NCBI GenBank assembly: GCA_013298805.1
Contig: JAAFIU010000005.1
Coordinates: 1 to 59,914, forward strand
DNA length: 59,914 bases
Direction: 5' to 3'
Origin: Cytophagales bacterium
Lineage (GTDB): Bacteria > Bacteroidota > Bacteroidia > Cytophagales > Spirosomataceae
The translations under genes were made by a program, and so were the position numbers. Below the pieces are notes generated by a model that saw nothing but the letters and a program-made list of their open reading frames with translations, was not told the origin of the DNA and made no database searches. Below, one piece after another: positions 16,961 through 26,614 of the stretch; the first letter of the stretch is position 1, and every line of letters starts with the position of its first letter.

Positions 16961-18598
16961 CTATCGTATTGCTAAAATATGTTTACTACGAGGACGGCGT
17001 TTAAGGGCTGCCTTAATTGACACTTCCATCAGTTTTGTCTCTTCTCTACGTTTGTGTAGCCTTGCCAAACTTTCTTCTATGGTGTACATGAGCCGTGGCG
17101 GTTCATCATATTTTATTAGATTTTGTAAGTTAATAGCCTCTTTCCAAGCGGCTTCATTAAAAGGTTTTTGTGGATTTATATTGTCAATCCAACCTGCCAA
17201 TTCGTAGCGAGCCATACTCAAAATATCATAGGTTTCATTGATGCTTTTAAACTCAGGAGTATTTTGATGTTGCACTCCTAATTGTTCAAATTGCTTCATC
17301 AATTGGCTAAGTTCTCCGCCGTATTGTGTGGCTTGGGCAATGGCTATTTCTTGTGTTTCTGTTGTATTAGATAGGTTTTCTAAACTTTTCATCCCTCTTG
17401 TATATGCACGCATACCTTCAAGGTAAACTCTCACAATGGGGTTCGTCAGCGGTATATCAAGACTATTGAGCCAAAACGAAAGTTTATCTTCCGCTTTCTG
17501 CCATTCTCTAAAACGAATATGTACTAAAGCAGGTAAAATACGTCCTTCATAAAGGAGCATTTGAGCAGCACCTTCGTTTGGCACACGTACATCAAGTGTA
17601 ACATTGGCAAATTTATTGGCAGCATCCAAAGCTGCTTGATAGTCCCCACGTTCTGCCTGTGCCAATGCCAAAAAGTGAAGATTGTGTAAATAATTTTGAT
17701 TGGCGGAGAATGGAATATTTTCTGATTGATGATAGTTGTATTCTTGACGATAAGCCGTTTGAAAAGTAGCCACGGCTTTGTCGTAGTCACCTGCTAAATA
17801 ATAAAGATGCCCTGGCATGTGAACTAAATGAGGGGAGTTGTAGGCTAACTTAATCATTAAGTTAGCAGCTTTATTTGCTTGGGCAAATTCGGGGCGTAGT
17901 TCCATTACATGAACATAATAATGCAACAGCCCCACATGATTTGGAAAACGCTGAATGGCATTCTCCAACAAATGCTTTACCTCTTGTTGAGTGGTTTCAT
18001 TTTCGTGTTGGCGTAGCATAATGGCAGCCAAAGCAATGGCTTCGGGTTCATTAGGATATGCCTGATAAAGTTTACGAAAAGGTGTTTGAGCCGTCTCAAT
18101 TCCATTATTAATCAATACCGAACTGGCAGAAATCAAAGCCTGTTCAAGCGGACTAATTCCTTTTGTCAAAAGATTAGCTTTGGCAATGGCATTTTTCCAA
18201 ATATCATGGTTGCTTCCTCCAAAACCTGTTTGGCACATTGCCAATCCCCAATAGCCCATTGCACAGCTTGAGTCTGCTTTAACTACCTCACGGAATGCTC
18301 TATACGCTTCTAAATGCCAAAAGCCATGTAAATGACTTAGCCCTTGGTCAAACCACTCCTGAGCTTTTGTATTTTGAGTTGAAATAGCCAAATGACTATT
18401 CCCGATATTGACTCTTAATTTTGGTTTTCCAAGACCATCAATTCCGTTAATGGAAGAAATGGTATTGCTTGTACATAGAGATATACTATTAGATTCTTCT
18501 GAAAGTGTGCTTGGTTTTGAAGAACAAGCATTTAATAGCAAGTAATATCCAATTGGTATTATTTTACATATTAGTTTTATGTACTTGATTTTGTTCAT
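16961..18598 (-). CDS. TPR-repeat lipoprotein
   Basis: 545 residues beginning with a lipoprotein signal peptide (YYLLLNACSS, lipobox Cys near residue 25), so probably membrane-anchored in the periplasm or outer membrane. The rest is helical with tetratricopeptide-type repeats: 'WFDQGLSHLHGFWHLEAYRAFREV' (residues about 80-105), 'MGYWGLAMCQ', 'HLYYLAGDYDKAVATF' and 'ALAQAERGDYQAALDAA'. It matches the widespread 'hypothetical TPR protein' family of environmental bacteria, whose function is not defined. It is the first gene of the minus-strand surface-protein run, 93 bp upstream of the 501-residue protein, and is divergent from the LytTR regulator. A scaffold or assembly role for the secreted proteins is only a guess from position. 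Confidence 0.85.
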   Translation of the reverse strand: MNKIKYIKLICKIIPIGYYLLLNACSSKPSTLSEESNSISLCTSNTISSINGIDGLGKPKLRVNIGNSHLAISTQNTKAQEWFDQGLSHLHGFWHLEAYRAFREVVKADSSCAMGYWGLAMCQTGFGGSNHDIWKNAIAKANLLTKGISPLEQALISASSVLINNGIETAQTPFRKLYQAYPNEPEAIALAAIMLRQHENETTQQEVKHLLENAIQRFPNHVGLLHYYVHVMELRPEFAQANKAANLMIKLAYNSPHLVHMPGHLYYLAGDYDKAVATFQTAYRQEYNYHQSENIPFSANQNYLHNLHFLALAQAERGDYQAALDAANKFANVTLDVRVPNEGAAQMLLYEGRILPALVHIRFREWQKAEDKLSFWLNSLDIPLTNPIVRVYLEGMRAYTRGMKSLENLSNTTETQEIAIAQATQYGGELSQLMKQFEQLGVQHQNTPEFKSINETYDILSMARYELAGWIDNINPQKPFNEAAWKEAINLQNLIKYDEPPRLMYTIEESLARLHKRREETKLMEVSIKAALKRRPRSKHILAIR

Positions 18599-18955
18599 GG
18601 TGTTAGGCTTTTATTACAAGAATAATTTGTAAATATTCGTGCAAATGAAACACCATCTTTTTTTTCAAAAATCGAAAACATCATCAAAGTAAAAATGAAT
18701 ACCATCAATATTTAATTATAGTTGCACCAAAGTCAAAAAGAGTAATATTTTAACAATATTGAGAGATGCCAATTGTATTTAAAATTTTGAAAACTCACAT
18801 AAATCCCGTTCCTTCGTATGAAGAACACATTTTAATAGCATCATTTACGCATATACACCCTCCAATATAGCTACCTAAACCCTATTTTATTTATCATATA
18901 TTTTTTGGCATATAAAATGTGGTCGTAATACCAAACGTAATTAATCACTAACATC
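18599..18955. other. 357-bp divergent intergenic region
   Basis: This gene-free stretch separates the TPR lipoprotein (minus) from the LytTR regulator (plus). It is very AT-rich. A small dyad, AATATT-ttaac-AATATT, lies at 18744-18760. It must contain the promoters of both transcription units and is the natural place for LytTR sites, but I could not define a convincing LytTR direct repeat by eye. Confidence 0.6.
18617..18645 (-). promoter_or_regulatory. candidate Bacteroidota promoter for surface-protein operon
   Basis: On the minus strand a TTTG (18642-18645) is followed after 17 bases by TATTCTTG (18617-18624), one mismatch from the Bacteroidota -7 consensus TAnnTTTG. It would place transcription start about 12 bases before the ATG at 18598. 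Evidence is consensus resemblance only. Confidence 0.3.
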
Positions 18956-19672
18956 ATGAACATTCGTCAATGCCTAATTGTGGAAGACTCAGAACCCTTT
19001 AGGTTGTTAATCGAAAGCTATTTAAAGAAAATTCCACTTTTCAGAACGGTAAAAGTATGTGAAAGCTATTTTGAAGCCATTGATATTTTGGCAACGGAAA
19101 AAATAGATTTACTGTTTCTGGATATTCAGCTACCCGACGGCTCAGGGCTAAATCTTCTTCGTACTTTTCCTAATTTACCTCCCACCATAATCATAACTTC
19201 ACATAGTGATTATGCCGTAGAAAGCTACGAAATAGGTAGGACAGTAGATTTTTTATTAAAGCCATTTGATTTTGACCGATTTGCATTAGCCGTCAACCGA
19301 GCCTTATCCATCAACTTGTCCAAACACAGTTTCAAAGACCAAGGATTTATCGTTGTGAAAATGGGACGAACCTTACAACGTTTCAATTTAGAAGAAATAG
19401 ATTATATAGAAGCTTATACCATTTATTCCAAAATCATTTACAATGGTACAACCTACGTTGTCAATGAAATCATTTCGGCACTCAATGAACAACTCGACCC
19501 TTATCAGTTTATTCGAGTGCATAAATCCTATATTATCAATATCAAAAAAGTCAGCAGTATTGATTCAAAGCAAGTTTGGTTAGATAAAGTTTCTATACCG
19601 ATGGGTAAATCATATAAACCTAATTTTGAGGGACTCCTAAGGCTTTTTGATAAGAATCCTTCGATGAATTAA
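18956..19672 (+). CDS. LytTR-family response regulator
   Basis: 238 residues. Residues 4-120 form a receiver domain with acidic pocket E10/D11, phospho-acceptor Asp56 ('LLFLDIQLP') and Lys102 of 'LLKPFDFD'. Residues about 128-230 form a LytTR DNA-binding domain with the usual 'FIRVHKSYIIN' and 'IPMGKSYK' strings. LytTR domains bind DNA as beta folds, commonly at paired direct repeats, and often control surface or secreted factors. It lies 47 bp upstream of the first histidine kinase and is divergent from the adhesin operon, which is therefore an obvious candidate target; this link is inferred from position only. Confidence 0.95.
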   Translation: MNIRQCLIVEDSEPFRLLIESYLKKIPLFRTVKVCESYFEAIDILATEKIDLLFLDIQLPDGSGLNLLRTFPNLPPTIIITSHSDYAVESYEIGRTVDFLLKPFDFDRFALAVNRALSINLSKHSFKDQGFIVVKMGRTLQRFNLEEIDYIEAYTIYSKIIYNGTTYVVNEIISALNEQLDPYQFIRVHKSYIINIKKVSSIDSKQVWLDKVSIPMGKSYKPNFEGLLRLFDKNPSMN

Positions 19673-19719
19673 GAAAGTAACATTATAGCACACACATTAA
19701 TAATGCTCTGGAAAGCATA

Positions 19720-21870
19720 ATGAAAATGAAAAGGGTTTATCTTCTTCTTCTGTTATTCTTTGTTGTGTCATTGAAGACAACTGCTCAAAATACCCTTAGC
19801 GAATGGCAACAAAAATTGAGAACGGCCAAAACAGATACCGCTAAATTGCGTTGCTATGGTGGTATATTAGAGATTCCACTTCATGAGGATAGTGTCTTGG
19901 TATATCTCAAAAAAGCAGAGCAGCTTGGTAAAAAGTACCCTAATCATCCTACTAATATCAACATATTTATTCGCTATGGAAATACGTACAGAGCAAGAAC
20001 TCAAAATATGGGAGATTCAGTAAAATATTTTTATGACAAAGCATTTGCCTTGGCACTTAAAATTCATAATAAAAGATACATAAAATTTGCCGATTTTTAT
20101 AGAACCTATACTTTTCAATCGCTCGCTAATAAAATTAATCACTTGTATTACGTCTTGAACAAGTACGATTATGATAATAAGAATATATTTGACAAAAGTC
20201 TTCAATATCAAATTTATAATTATTTGGTACACAATTACTTAACTTTTGGGAATATTTCAAAAGCAAAAAGTTTATTGAACATTGCTAAACCCTATATAGT
20301 AACCCTACAAGATTCAGTTAAGTATTATAATGCTTTCACACGTATAATTGCATTAGATGCTGAAAACACTTATAAATCAGGTAAATCACAACCCAAAATT
20401 TTATTCTCAGATACATTTAAGGCTATGTATGCTGATTTAACTTCTTTTACAGAACGGAATAATTTACCGAATCTTAGAGTTGAACCTTTAAATAGCTATG
20501 GCAAAATACTATTTTACGAAAAAAAGTATAATGAGGCAATTAGCAAATCACAAGAATTACTTAGTCATGCACAAAAATACAAATATCCCCATGCCATGAA
20601 CTTAGGCAATATGCTCTTTGCTGAATCCTATTTTGAATTAGGTCATTATCAAAAATCACTTTCTTTTTTGGTAAAAACGACATCCAATAATATCATCCAA
20701 AATTATAAACGATTAGCCCTTTTTAGTAAAATTCACCAAGCAATGGGCGATTTTCCCCAAGCATATAATTATCTATTAGAGGCAATAAAAGAAGAAGAGC
20801 GTGTAAAAGGTATCAATGAACAATTACTCTCTGCCGAAATAGAGAACCAAATGGAACTCAATAACAAGCAAAAAGAAATAGCCGCCAAAGAACTTGAAAA
20901 TGGTTTAAAGGAAGAACGTCTCAAAACCGAACACCAACAACGCATAGCACTTAAATTGAGAAGTGAGTTAGAACTTTCTAACAAAGAAAAGGAAATAAAT
21001 ATTCAAAGAAATGAAATATCTACCCAAAAAACAAAAAGTATAATTAAAGATGAACGAATAAAAATTGAGCAGAAACAAAAATCAGTATTTATTGGATTAT
21101 TGGCTTTGAGTTTGGGGCTATTGGTTTGGGCATTATGGAACTATCGTAAACAAAAGCAATTAAGTATTCAGTTGGTAGAACAGTCAAATGTGTTAAAAGA
21201 AGCCAACCAAACCAAAGATAAAATATTTGCGGTATTAGGTCATGATTTAAGAAGCCCCATCAACGAACTCAAAACTATTTTAATGCTTTTCCATTCGAGG
21301 GACATCACCCCGACGAAAATGAAAAAGTTAATACATTCTCTTACGGCTAAAATTGAAGTAGTACAAGAGATGATGAATAATTTGTTGCAGTGGTCATTAT
21401 TGGAACTAAAACATCAAGGGAATGCACCCAAAATGGTTTTAGCTAATAAAGTTATTGAGAAAGTTATCCATCAATTAAAAGCATCAGCGGATAAAAAGCA
21501 ACTTTGTATCGAAACATCATTACCAGCCGTACAAATTTTAGCACAAGAGGAAGATTTGGACATTATCATCCGCAACTTACTATCCAATGCCATTAAATTT
21601 ACCCCCAAGGGTGGCAATATTTGGATTGATGACATGGAGGAAAATGAAACAGTGAGTATCAAAATCAGAGACTCAGGCGTAGGTTTGCCAGTAGAAGTCA
21701 TTGAAAACTCAACTTTATATCCGACCTCGCAAATAGGTACTACAGGAGAAACAGGAACGGGTATTGGCTTAAAGATAAGTAGAGAACTTGTTGAGAAGAA
21801 TGGTGGAGTGTTTACCTTTGAAAACAATTTGCCTACTGGCACTATCATTTCTTTGGTCTTTAAGAAATAG
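19720..21870 (+). CDS. TPR-sensor histidine kinase 1
   Basis: 716 residues. N-terminal signal peptide ('VYLLLLLFFVVSL'), a helical TPR-type sensor region facing the periplasm (about 30-380), a charged coiled coil (about 370-450), one membrane helix (about 453-472, 'FIGLLALSLGLLVWALW'), then the HisKA dimerisation domain with phospho-acceptor His508 in 'VLGHDLRSP'. The HATPase_c domain has the N box 'NLLSNAIKF', G1 'DSGVGLP' and G2 'GTGIGLKIS'. The usual pairing of LytTR regulators is with LytS/His_kinase-type enzymes, whereas this kinase is of the HisKA class. It follows the regulator gene by 47 bp and precedes a paralogue, so the three probably form one operon and signalling pathway. Confidence 0.94.
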   Translation: MKMKRVYLLLLLFFVVSLKTTAQNTLSEWQQKLRTAKTDTAKLRCYGGILEIPLHEDSVLVYLKKAEQLGKKYPNHPTNINIFIRYGNTYRARTQNMGDSVKYFYDKAFALALKIHNKRYIKFADFYRTYTFQSLANKINHLYYVLNKYDYDNKNIFDKSLQYQIYNYLVHNYLTFGNISKAKSLLNIAKPYIVTLQDSVKYYNAFTRIIALDAENTYKSGKSQPKILFSDTFKAMYADLTSFTERNNLPNLRVEPLNSYGKILFYEKKYNEAISKSQELLSHAQKYKYPHAMNLGNMLFAESYFELGHYQKSLSFLVKTTSNNIIQNYKRLALFSKIHQAMGDFPQAYNYLLEAIKEEERVKGINEQLLSAEIENQMELNNKQKEIAAKELENGLKEERLKTEHQQRIALKLRSELELSNKEKEINIQRNEISTQKTKSIIKDERIKIEQKQKSVFIGLLALSLGLLVWALWNYRKQKQLSIQLVEQSNVLKEANQTKDKIFAVLGHDLRSPINELKTILMLFHSRDITPTKMKKLIHSLTAKIEVVQEMMNNLLQWSLLELKHQGNAPKMVLANKVIEKVIHQLKASADKKQLCIETSLPAVQILAQEEDLDIIIRNLLSNAIKFTPKGGNIWIDDMEENETVSIKIRDSGVGLPVEVIENSTLYPTSQIGTTGETGTGIGLKISRELVEKNGGVFTFENNLPTGTIISLVFKK

Positions 21871-21932
21871 AATTAGGTGTCGAAAAGAATAGTTTATTCA
21901 TTCTATCTAACAGTGATTAACCAAACTTAACA

Positions 21933-24008
21933 ATGAAAACAACATTAGTAGCCATATTAATTTGCTTTGTATGCCACTGTACAATTGCCCAAACAATAGA
22001 CTTCTGGAAAAAGAAACTACACGTAGCCAAACATGATACCACAAAAATGATTTGTTACTCAGAGATAGCCAATTTGCAAATTAGAGCAGATAGTATTTTT
22101 TATTATGTTCGAAAAGGACTAATCATAAGCAAAGGCTACCCCAATCATATTATTAATGCCAAATTGTACAATGGCTTAGCTATGGCTTATGACCATATAG
22201 GGAAATTAGACTCAGCTGCTTATTATTATGACCAAGCCCATCAAGTAGGTTTGAGGTTGAAAGACGACAAGCAAATCAAATATTCACATTTCAATAAAAC
22301 TTTATTATGCAAATCGTCGGGGCAACGCATCAGCGAGCTACAACAAATGCTCAAAAAGTATAATTTCATACAATTGAGACCTTATGATAGACCATTACTC
22401 TTTGGTATTTATACCACCATTGCTCAAGATTATATTGTATTAGAAAACCTTAATAAAGGAAAAGAGTATCTGCAAAAATCCCGAAAATATATGATTTCTT
22501 TTCGAGACTCGGTCTATTACAATATTCAATACTCAATGCTTTTGTCATCTGAAGCAGATCTTTACTATAAAAGCCATAGCCCAGCCCTTCTTGCCGCAAC
22601 TTTTTCTGAAAAATACAAACCTTTTTTGGCTGAATCAGAAAAAACGGCTGCTACAAAAAAAAATGAGTTGTCGCTAACTATGATGTCGGTGGTGTATGGA
22701 AACTATGCCACTATTTTAACCTTTGAAAAAAAATACAACGAGTCTAATTACTACATCAATAAAGCTACTGTTGCAATAAAAATATTGCCTGAAATGATTT
22801 TGTATAATAAGTACTATGCGTTAGGAAAAAATTATGTGGGATTGGGTCAAACCCAAAAAGGGCTTAGGTATTTAGAAAAAGCCTATATGTTTTTCAAAGA
22901 TTCTCAATACGATGACAAAGAATTTAGCATATTAGAGACAATGGCAATTGCTAATAGTAAACTTGGGCAATTTAAAAAAGCTCATGACTATTTAGTAAAA
23001 GCATTGATTATCAACAAAAAATATAATAATAACCAGCAACAACAACTGAGTTTGGAAGTAGAAAAACAACTCGAACTCTCCGAAAAACAAGAAGAAATAG
23101 CAGCCCAAGAACTTGAAAACAAACTAAAAGAAGAACGCATAAAAGCCGAACAAAAGCAAAAAAACATTGTGTTTGGATTATTGGTTTTGAGCTTGGGGCT
23201 ATTGGCTTGGGCTGTGTGGAGTTACCGAACGCAACGTCAATTAAGACAACTCTTAGAACTGCAAAATTTATCGTTAGCAACCAAAACCAAAGAGCTTACG
23301 GAAGCTAACCAAACCAAAGACAAAATCTTTGCAGTATTAGGTCATGATTTAAGAAGCCCCATCAACGAACTCAAAACAATTTTAATGCTTTTCCATTCGA
23401 GGGACATCACACCAACGAAAATGAAAGAGTTAATACATTCACTTACGGCTAAAATTGAAGTAGTCCAAGAGATGATGAATAATTTGTTGCAGTGGTCATT
23501 ATTGGAACTCAAACATCAAGGGAATGCTCCCCAAATGGTTTTTGCTAACAAAATTATTGAGAAAGTTATTCAGCAATTAAAAGCGTCAGCGGACAAAAAA
23601 CAACTTAGTATCGAAACATCATTACCAGCCGTACAAATTTTAGCACAAGAGGAAGATTTGGACATTATATTCCGAAACTTACTATCCAATGCAATCAAAT
23701 TTACCCCCAATGGTGGCACGATACGAATTGAAGTATTAGAAAAATCAGATTTCATTGAGATTCTTTGTACTGATACAGGTATTGGGATTCCTGCCAATAC
23801 ATTAGAGACAACCACTAATGCTTTTCCGATACAAAGAAAAGGAACTGCGGGAGAAGTAGGCTCTGGTTTGGGGCTAAAAATTACTAAGGAATTGATTTCA
23901 AAAAATCATGGAAAATTGCTTGTTCACAGCGAAAATAATCAAGGCACTGAGATTGCCATTTATTTTTCAAAAAGCAGTAATTATCAAAATGAAAAGTCCA
24001 TGCTATAG
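21933..24008 (+). CDS. TPR-sensor histidine kinase 2 (paralogue)
   Basis: 691 residues with the same layout as the preceding kinase: signal peptide ending TIAQ, TPR-like sensor region, coiled coil, single membrane helix (about 411-430, 'VFGLLVLSLGLLAWAVW'), HisKA with His471 in 'VLGHDLRSP', and HATPase_c with 'NLLSNAIKF', 'DTGIGIP' and 'GSGLGLKIT'. The DNA for the region from the H-box to the N-box (about 23325-23705) is almost identical to that of kinase 1, whereas sensor regions and the ATP-lid/C-termini differ. It starts 62 bp after kinase 1. Both may signal to the same LytTR regulator with different inputs. It ends 27 bp before the inverted repeat of a degenerate IS. Confidence 0.94.
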   Translation: MKTTLVAILICFVCHCTIAQTIDFWKKKLHVAKHDTTKMICYSEIANLQIRADSIFYYVRKGLIISKGYPNHIINAKLYNGLAMAYDHIGKLDSAAYYYDQAHQVGLRLKDDKQIKYSHFNKTLLCKSSGQRISELQQMLKKYNFIQLRPYDRPLLFGIYTTIAQDYIVLENLNKGKEYLQKSRKYMISFRDSVYYNIQYSMLLSSEADLYYKSHSPALLAATFSEKYKPFLAESEKTAATKKNELSLTMMSVVYGNYATILTFEKKYNESNYYINKATVAIKILPEMILYNKYYALGKNYVGLGQTQKGLRYLEKAYMFFKDSQYDDKEFSILETMAIANSKLGQFKKAHDYLVKALIINKKYNNNQQQQLSLEVEKQLELSEKQEEIAAQELENKLKEERIKAEQKQKNIVFGLLVLSLGLLAWAVWSYRTQRQLRQLLELQNLSLATKTKELTEANQTKDKIFAVLGHDLRSPINELKTILMLFHSRDITPTKMKELIHSLTAKIEVVQEMMNNLLQWSLLELKHQGNAPQMVFANKIIEKVIQQLKASADKKQLSIETSLPAVQILAQEEDLDIIFRNLLSNAIKFTPNGGTIRIEVLEKSDFIEILCTDTGIGIPANTLETTTNAFPIQRKGTAGEVGSGLGLKITKELISKNHGKLLVHSENNQGTEIAIYFSKSSNYQNEKSML

Positions 24009-24035
24009 TTTCGTATAAATAAAGCATCTATTATT

Positions 24036-25538
24036 CAATATGTTCGCCAAGATTAAATGTGAATAGCCTCCAATCTGGCGATTTTAAGAAATAGGGGACT
24101 ACTTAAAAATTCATTAGGGTCAAAATTGGTGTTATTTAGCGGTTCGCCGCCCGAAAGCATTTCTGTACATTTTTGGGTACGAAATACGGTTTTTAGGTCA
24201 ATAATTCCCAAGTTTGGGCAGTTGAGTAAAATTTTGTACTTTTCTAAGACTAACTTACCAATGACAGTCATTGTAAAAGCAATATTTATAGCATTAGTCA
24301 CTTGGATTTCTTTGTAGTTTTTAAAATCAGCGAGTCCATAAAATTGTTTAGCATCTCTAAAATCAAACTCAATCGCTGGGCGACCCCGTTGAAATCTAAG
24401 AGAATAGAATTTGATAAATTTTAGAGCCTCTAAGGTCAAATCATTGGTAAAAAGTATGTTCCAACTGATTTGTTTAGTAATCTGATGTGTATGAATCATC
24501 ACTACTATATTGAGTTTAAGACCTGCCATTTTAGGAGTAAAAGTCTCAAATTGATATACCTTAGTTGAAACATTAGAGTCTTCATCTTGAATTGTAGAAA
24601 TATAAAATTTCTTATCAAGGTTATCTAAATCTACTTTATCTCCCAAAGTCTTTGGTCGTCCAATTCCAGATTGTTCACCTTCATAAGGTAAAATCAAATG
24701 GGCATTTACCTTAAACTTTGAGATGATATTGAGTCCATTTTTAGCAGCTAAAAGTAAATAATCTTCGTGACCATAGAAGCCGTCAATGACTATATGAAAA
24801 CAATTCAGTTCGGGTAAAATATCTTTAATTGGCTCTGAACTAAGTCTAAAAGCCTTTTAAGCACTTGATAAGACGTACTTTCTGGCTCAGTTTTAACCTT
24901 ATTTTTTGACCCTTTGGGTCTGCCCTTTGATTTTGGTTTTGCTTTTGTTTTTTCTTAGACATTTTCTCTTGATTGACTTTTGCCAAATCATTCACAATCA
25001 ATTGCTTACAACCTAAAATATAAGATTCCTCTTTTTCAATCGCAACGGCGAACCGTATTTATAATAGTAATAGCTAAAAAGCTAACAGAACGAATAACTT
25101 GTTTTGCCATTGAAGAATAGAATCGTCCAAGACCATGAGTTTCTTTACCAGCTTTGCCTTTGACCGTTTCATCCGCTGCAAAAAGATAACTTTTGCCTTT
25201 TTGATAAATAAAATGTTTGAATAAAAATAGGTTTACTAATAACCAATTAACATCCTTCAAAGCATAAAACCTTTGAATAGTTCGAGGACGCCCAGTCGAT
25301 AGCTCAATGAACTATATCGGGCAACTGATAAATTGGTGACAGAATTAGAAATTCCCAAAATGCTGTCAATGATGATAGCAAAATGTTGTAAAATTGTGGC
25401 ACTGAGTTGTCCAGACAGTACGTTTAAAAGTTCGGTAATTATTTGCACTTTTACAAGTTGTTTAGGTTGGAAAACCTTATAACAATAGTAAAAAAAGTGC
25501 TTTTATTTTATTAACTGCCTATTTTGGCGAACATATTG
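24036..25538 (-). mobile_element. degenerate IS4-like insertion sequence
   Basis: A 1503-bp element bounded by 15-bp perfect terminal inverted repeats: caatatgttcgccaa at 24036-24050 and its complement at 25524-25538. It carries one transposase frame on the minus strand, broken by several frameshifts, so the copy is inactive. No flanking target-site duplication could be seen. It is inserted in the remnant of a tyrosine-recombinase gene, or marks the edge of a deletion in it. Confidence 0.88.
24053..25448 (-). pseudogene. DDE transposase pseudogene (IS4-like)
   Basis: Translated pieces join into one transposase: N-terminal part from a GTG at 25448, 'GRPRTIQRFYALKDVNWLL' near 25240-25300, first catalytic Asp in 'LFAADETVKG', second in 'IVIDGFYGHEDY' (about 24770-24800), and the Glu region 'YSLRFQ...IEFDFRDAKQFYGL' near 24340-24410, which resembles the IS4 YREK signature. 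At least four frame changes are needed, near 25290, 25050, 24950 (an A-rich run) and 24855. Only the last 214 residues form a long open frame. It is flanked by intact inverted repeats. Assignment to IS4 rather than a related DDE family is moderately sure. Confidence 0.85.
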
Positions 25539-25670
25539 TAATGGTAAGAGGTTGTTTTGTCGGAACTGATTTTAGGTATTCTTTTTCAAGCTCCTGTTTT
25601 TTGAAGCAATTGCAGCATTAATAATAATGTGTAATTGATGTGCCTTTGTAACTTTCTGAGTAACACTACG

Positions 25671-25677
25671 TATGCTA
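25671..25677. repeat. left flanking direct repeat of IS3 element
   Basis: tatgcta, repeated at 27039-27045 on the other side of the IS3 element; a likely target duplication within the recombinase gene. Confidence 0.65.
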
Positions 25678-25697
25678 CGAAAATAGCTTGACAGTTT

Positions 25698-26597
25698 CTA
25701 AAATGCCTTTTCAGGTTGTTTTTTTACCACATTAGAAAACCTTATTTTTTTGTAAGGATACCATCTTAATTTTTCAACTTGACCAGAATTGTGACATTGG
25801 GTGGGTGTTTTGAAGTCAAGTGAGGCATGAGGACGGTAATTATTATAGGTTTCAATCACCTGTGGAATTGCCTTCAAAGCCGCCTCTTCCGACACAAAAC
25901 CGTTGCCCAAATTGAACTCTTCTTTTAGGGTTCGGTTGAGTCTTTCAGCCATTGAATTTTCATTGGGTTCTGCCGAAGAACACATACTCATTTTGATACC
26001 CGCTTGCTGAATTAAATCCACGTAAGCCCATGAACAATATTGAACGCCACGATCTGAATGATGGATTAATTCCGTCTTCTTTTTACGGGTTTGCAGAGCC
26101 ATTTTCAAAGCACCCACGGGACCTTTTGCTTCCAGCGTTGGTTGCAAAGCCCAACCAACAATCTTCCGAGAAAAGGCATCCATGATTAACGATAAATACA
26201 CAAAACCTTTACCTACCTGAATATAGGTCATGTCGCTTACCCAAAGCTGTTCACTACCCGTCGGAATAAAATCTTTTACCTTATTCGGGTACTTTTTAAA
26301 AGAGTGATCTGACTGAGTGGTAACGGTCTTATAATGCTTCCTTTTAACCAATAAACCCTCTTTTTTCATCAATTGGTGGAGTTTATCACGACCAATTTTT
26401 AACTGATGGGAAAAAAAGAACGGTTTTATCAGTTCATATAATTTCCCAGAGCCTATTCCAGGAATACGCTTACGAATCCGTTTAATTTCACCAATAACCA
26501 AGTCAAATTCAAACACATTCTTCTCCATTTGCTTGATAGCCGCATACCAAGCTTGACGGGAAAACCCAAACCACGAACAAATTAAACTCATACCCAA
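25698..26597 (-). CDS. IS3-family transposase OrfB (DDE integrase domain)
   Basis: 299 residues as an isolated frame from a TTG at 26597; an internal ATG lies at 26591. It carries an HTH_21-like segment (about 30-90) and an rve catalytic core with Asp122 ('VSDMTYI'), Asp182 ('HHSDRGVQYCS') and Glu218 ('NSMAERLNRTLKEE'), a D-59-D-35-E spacing typical of IS3. The frame is open further upstream and overlaps the end of orfA in the -1 frame ('TQAVESLSSRYPLL'), so the active enzyme is probably an OrfAB fusion made by frameshifting rather than a separately started protein. Confidence 0.95.
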   Translation of the reverse strand: MGMSLICSWFGFSRQAWYAAIKQMEKNVFEFDLVIGEIKRIRKRIPGIGSGKLYELIKPFFFSHQLKIGRDKLHQLMKKEGLLVKRKHYKTVTTQSDHSFKKYPNKVKDFIPTGSEQLWVSDMTYIQVGKGFVYLSLIMDAFSRKIVGWALQPTLEAKGPVGALKMALQTRKKKTELIHHSDRGVQYCSWAYVDLIQQAGIKMSMCSSAEPNENSMAERLNRTLKEEFNLGNGFVSEEAALKAIPQVIETYNNYRPHASLDFKTPTQCHNSGQVEKLRWYPYKKIRFSNVVKKQPEKAF

Positions 26598-26614
26598 TAA
26601 TGGGTAGCGACTGC

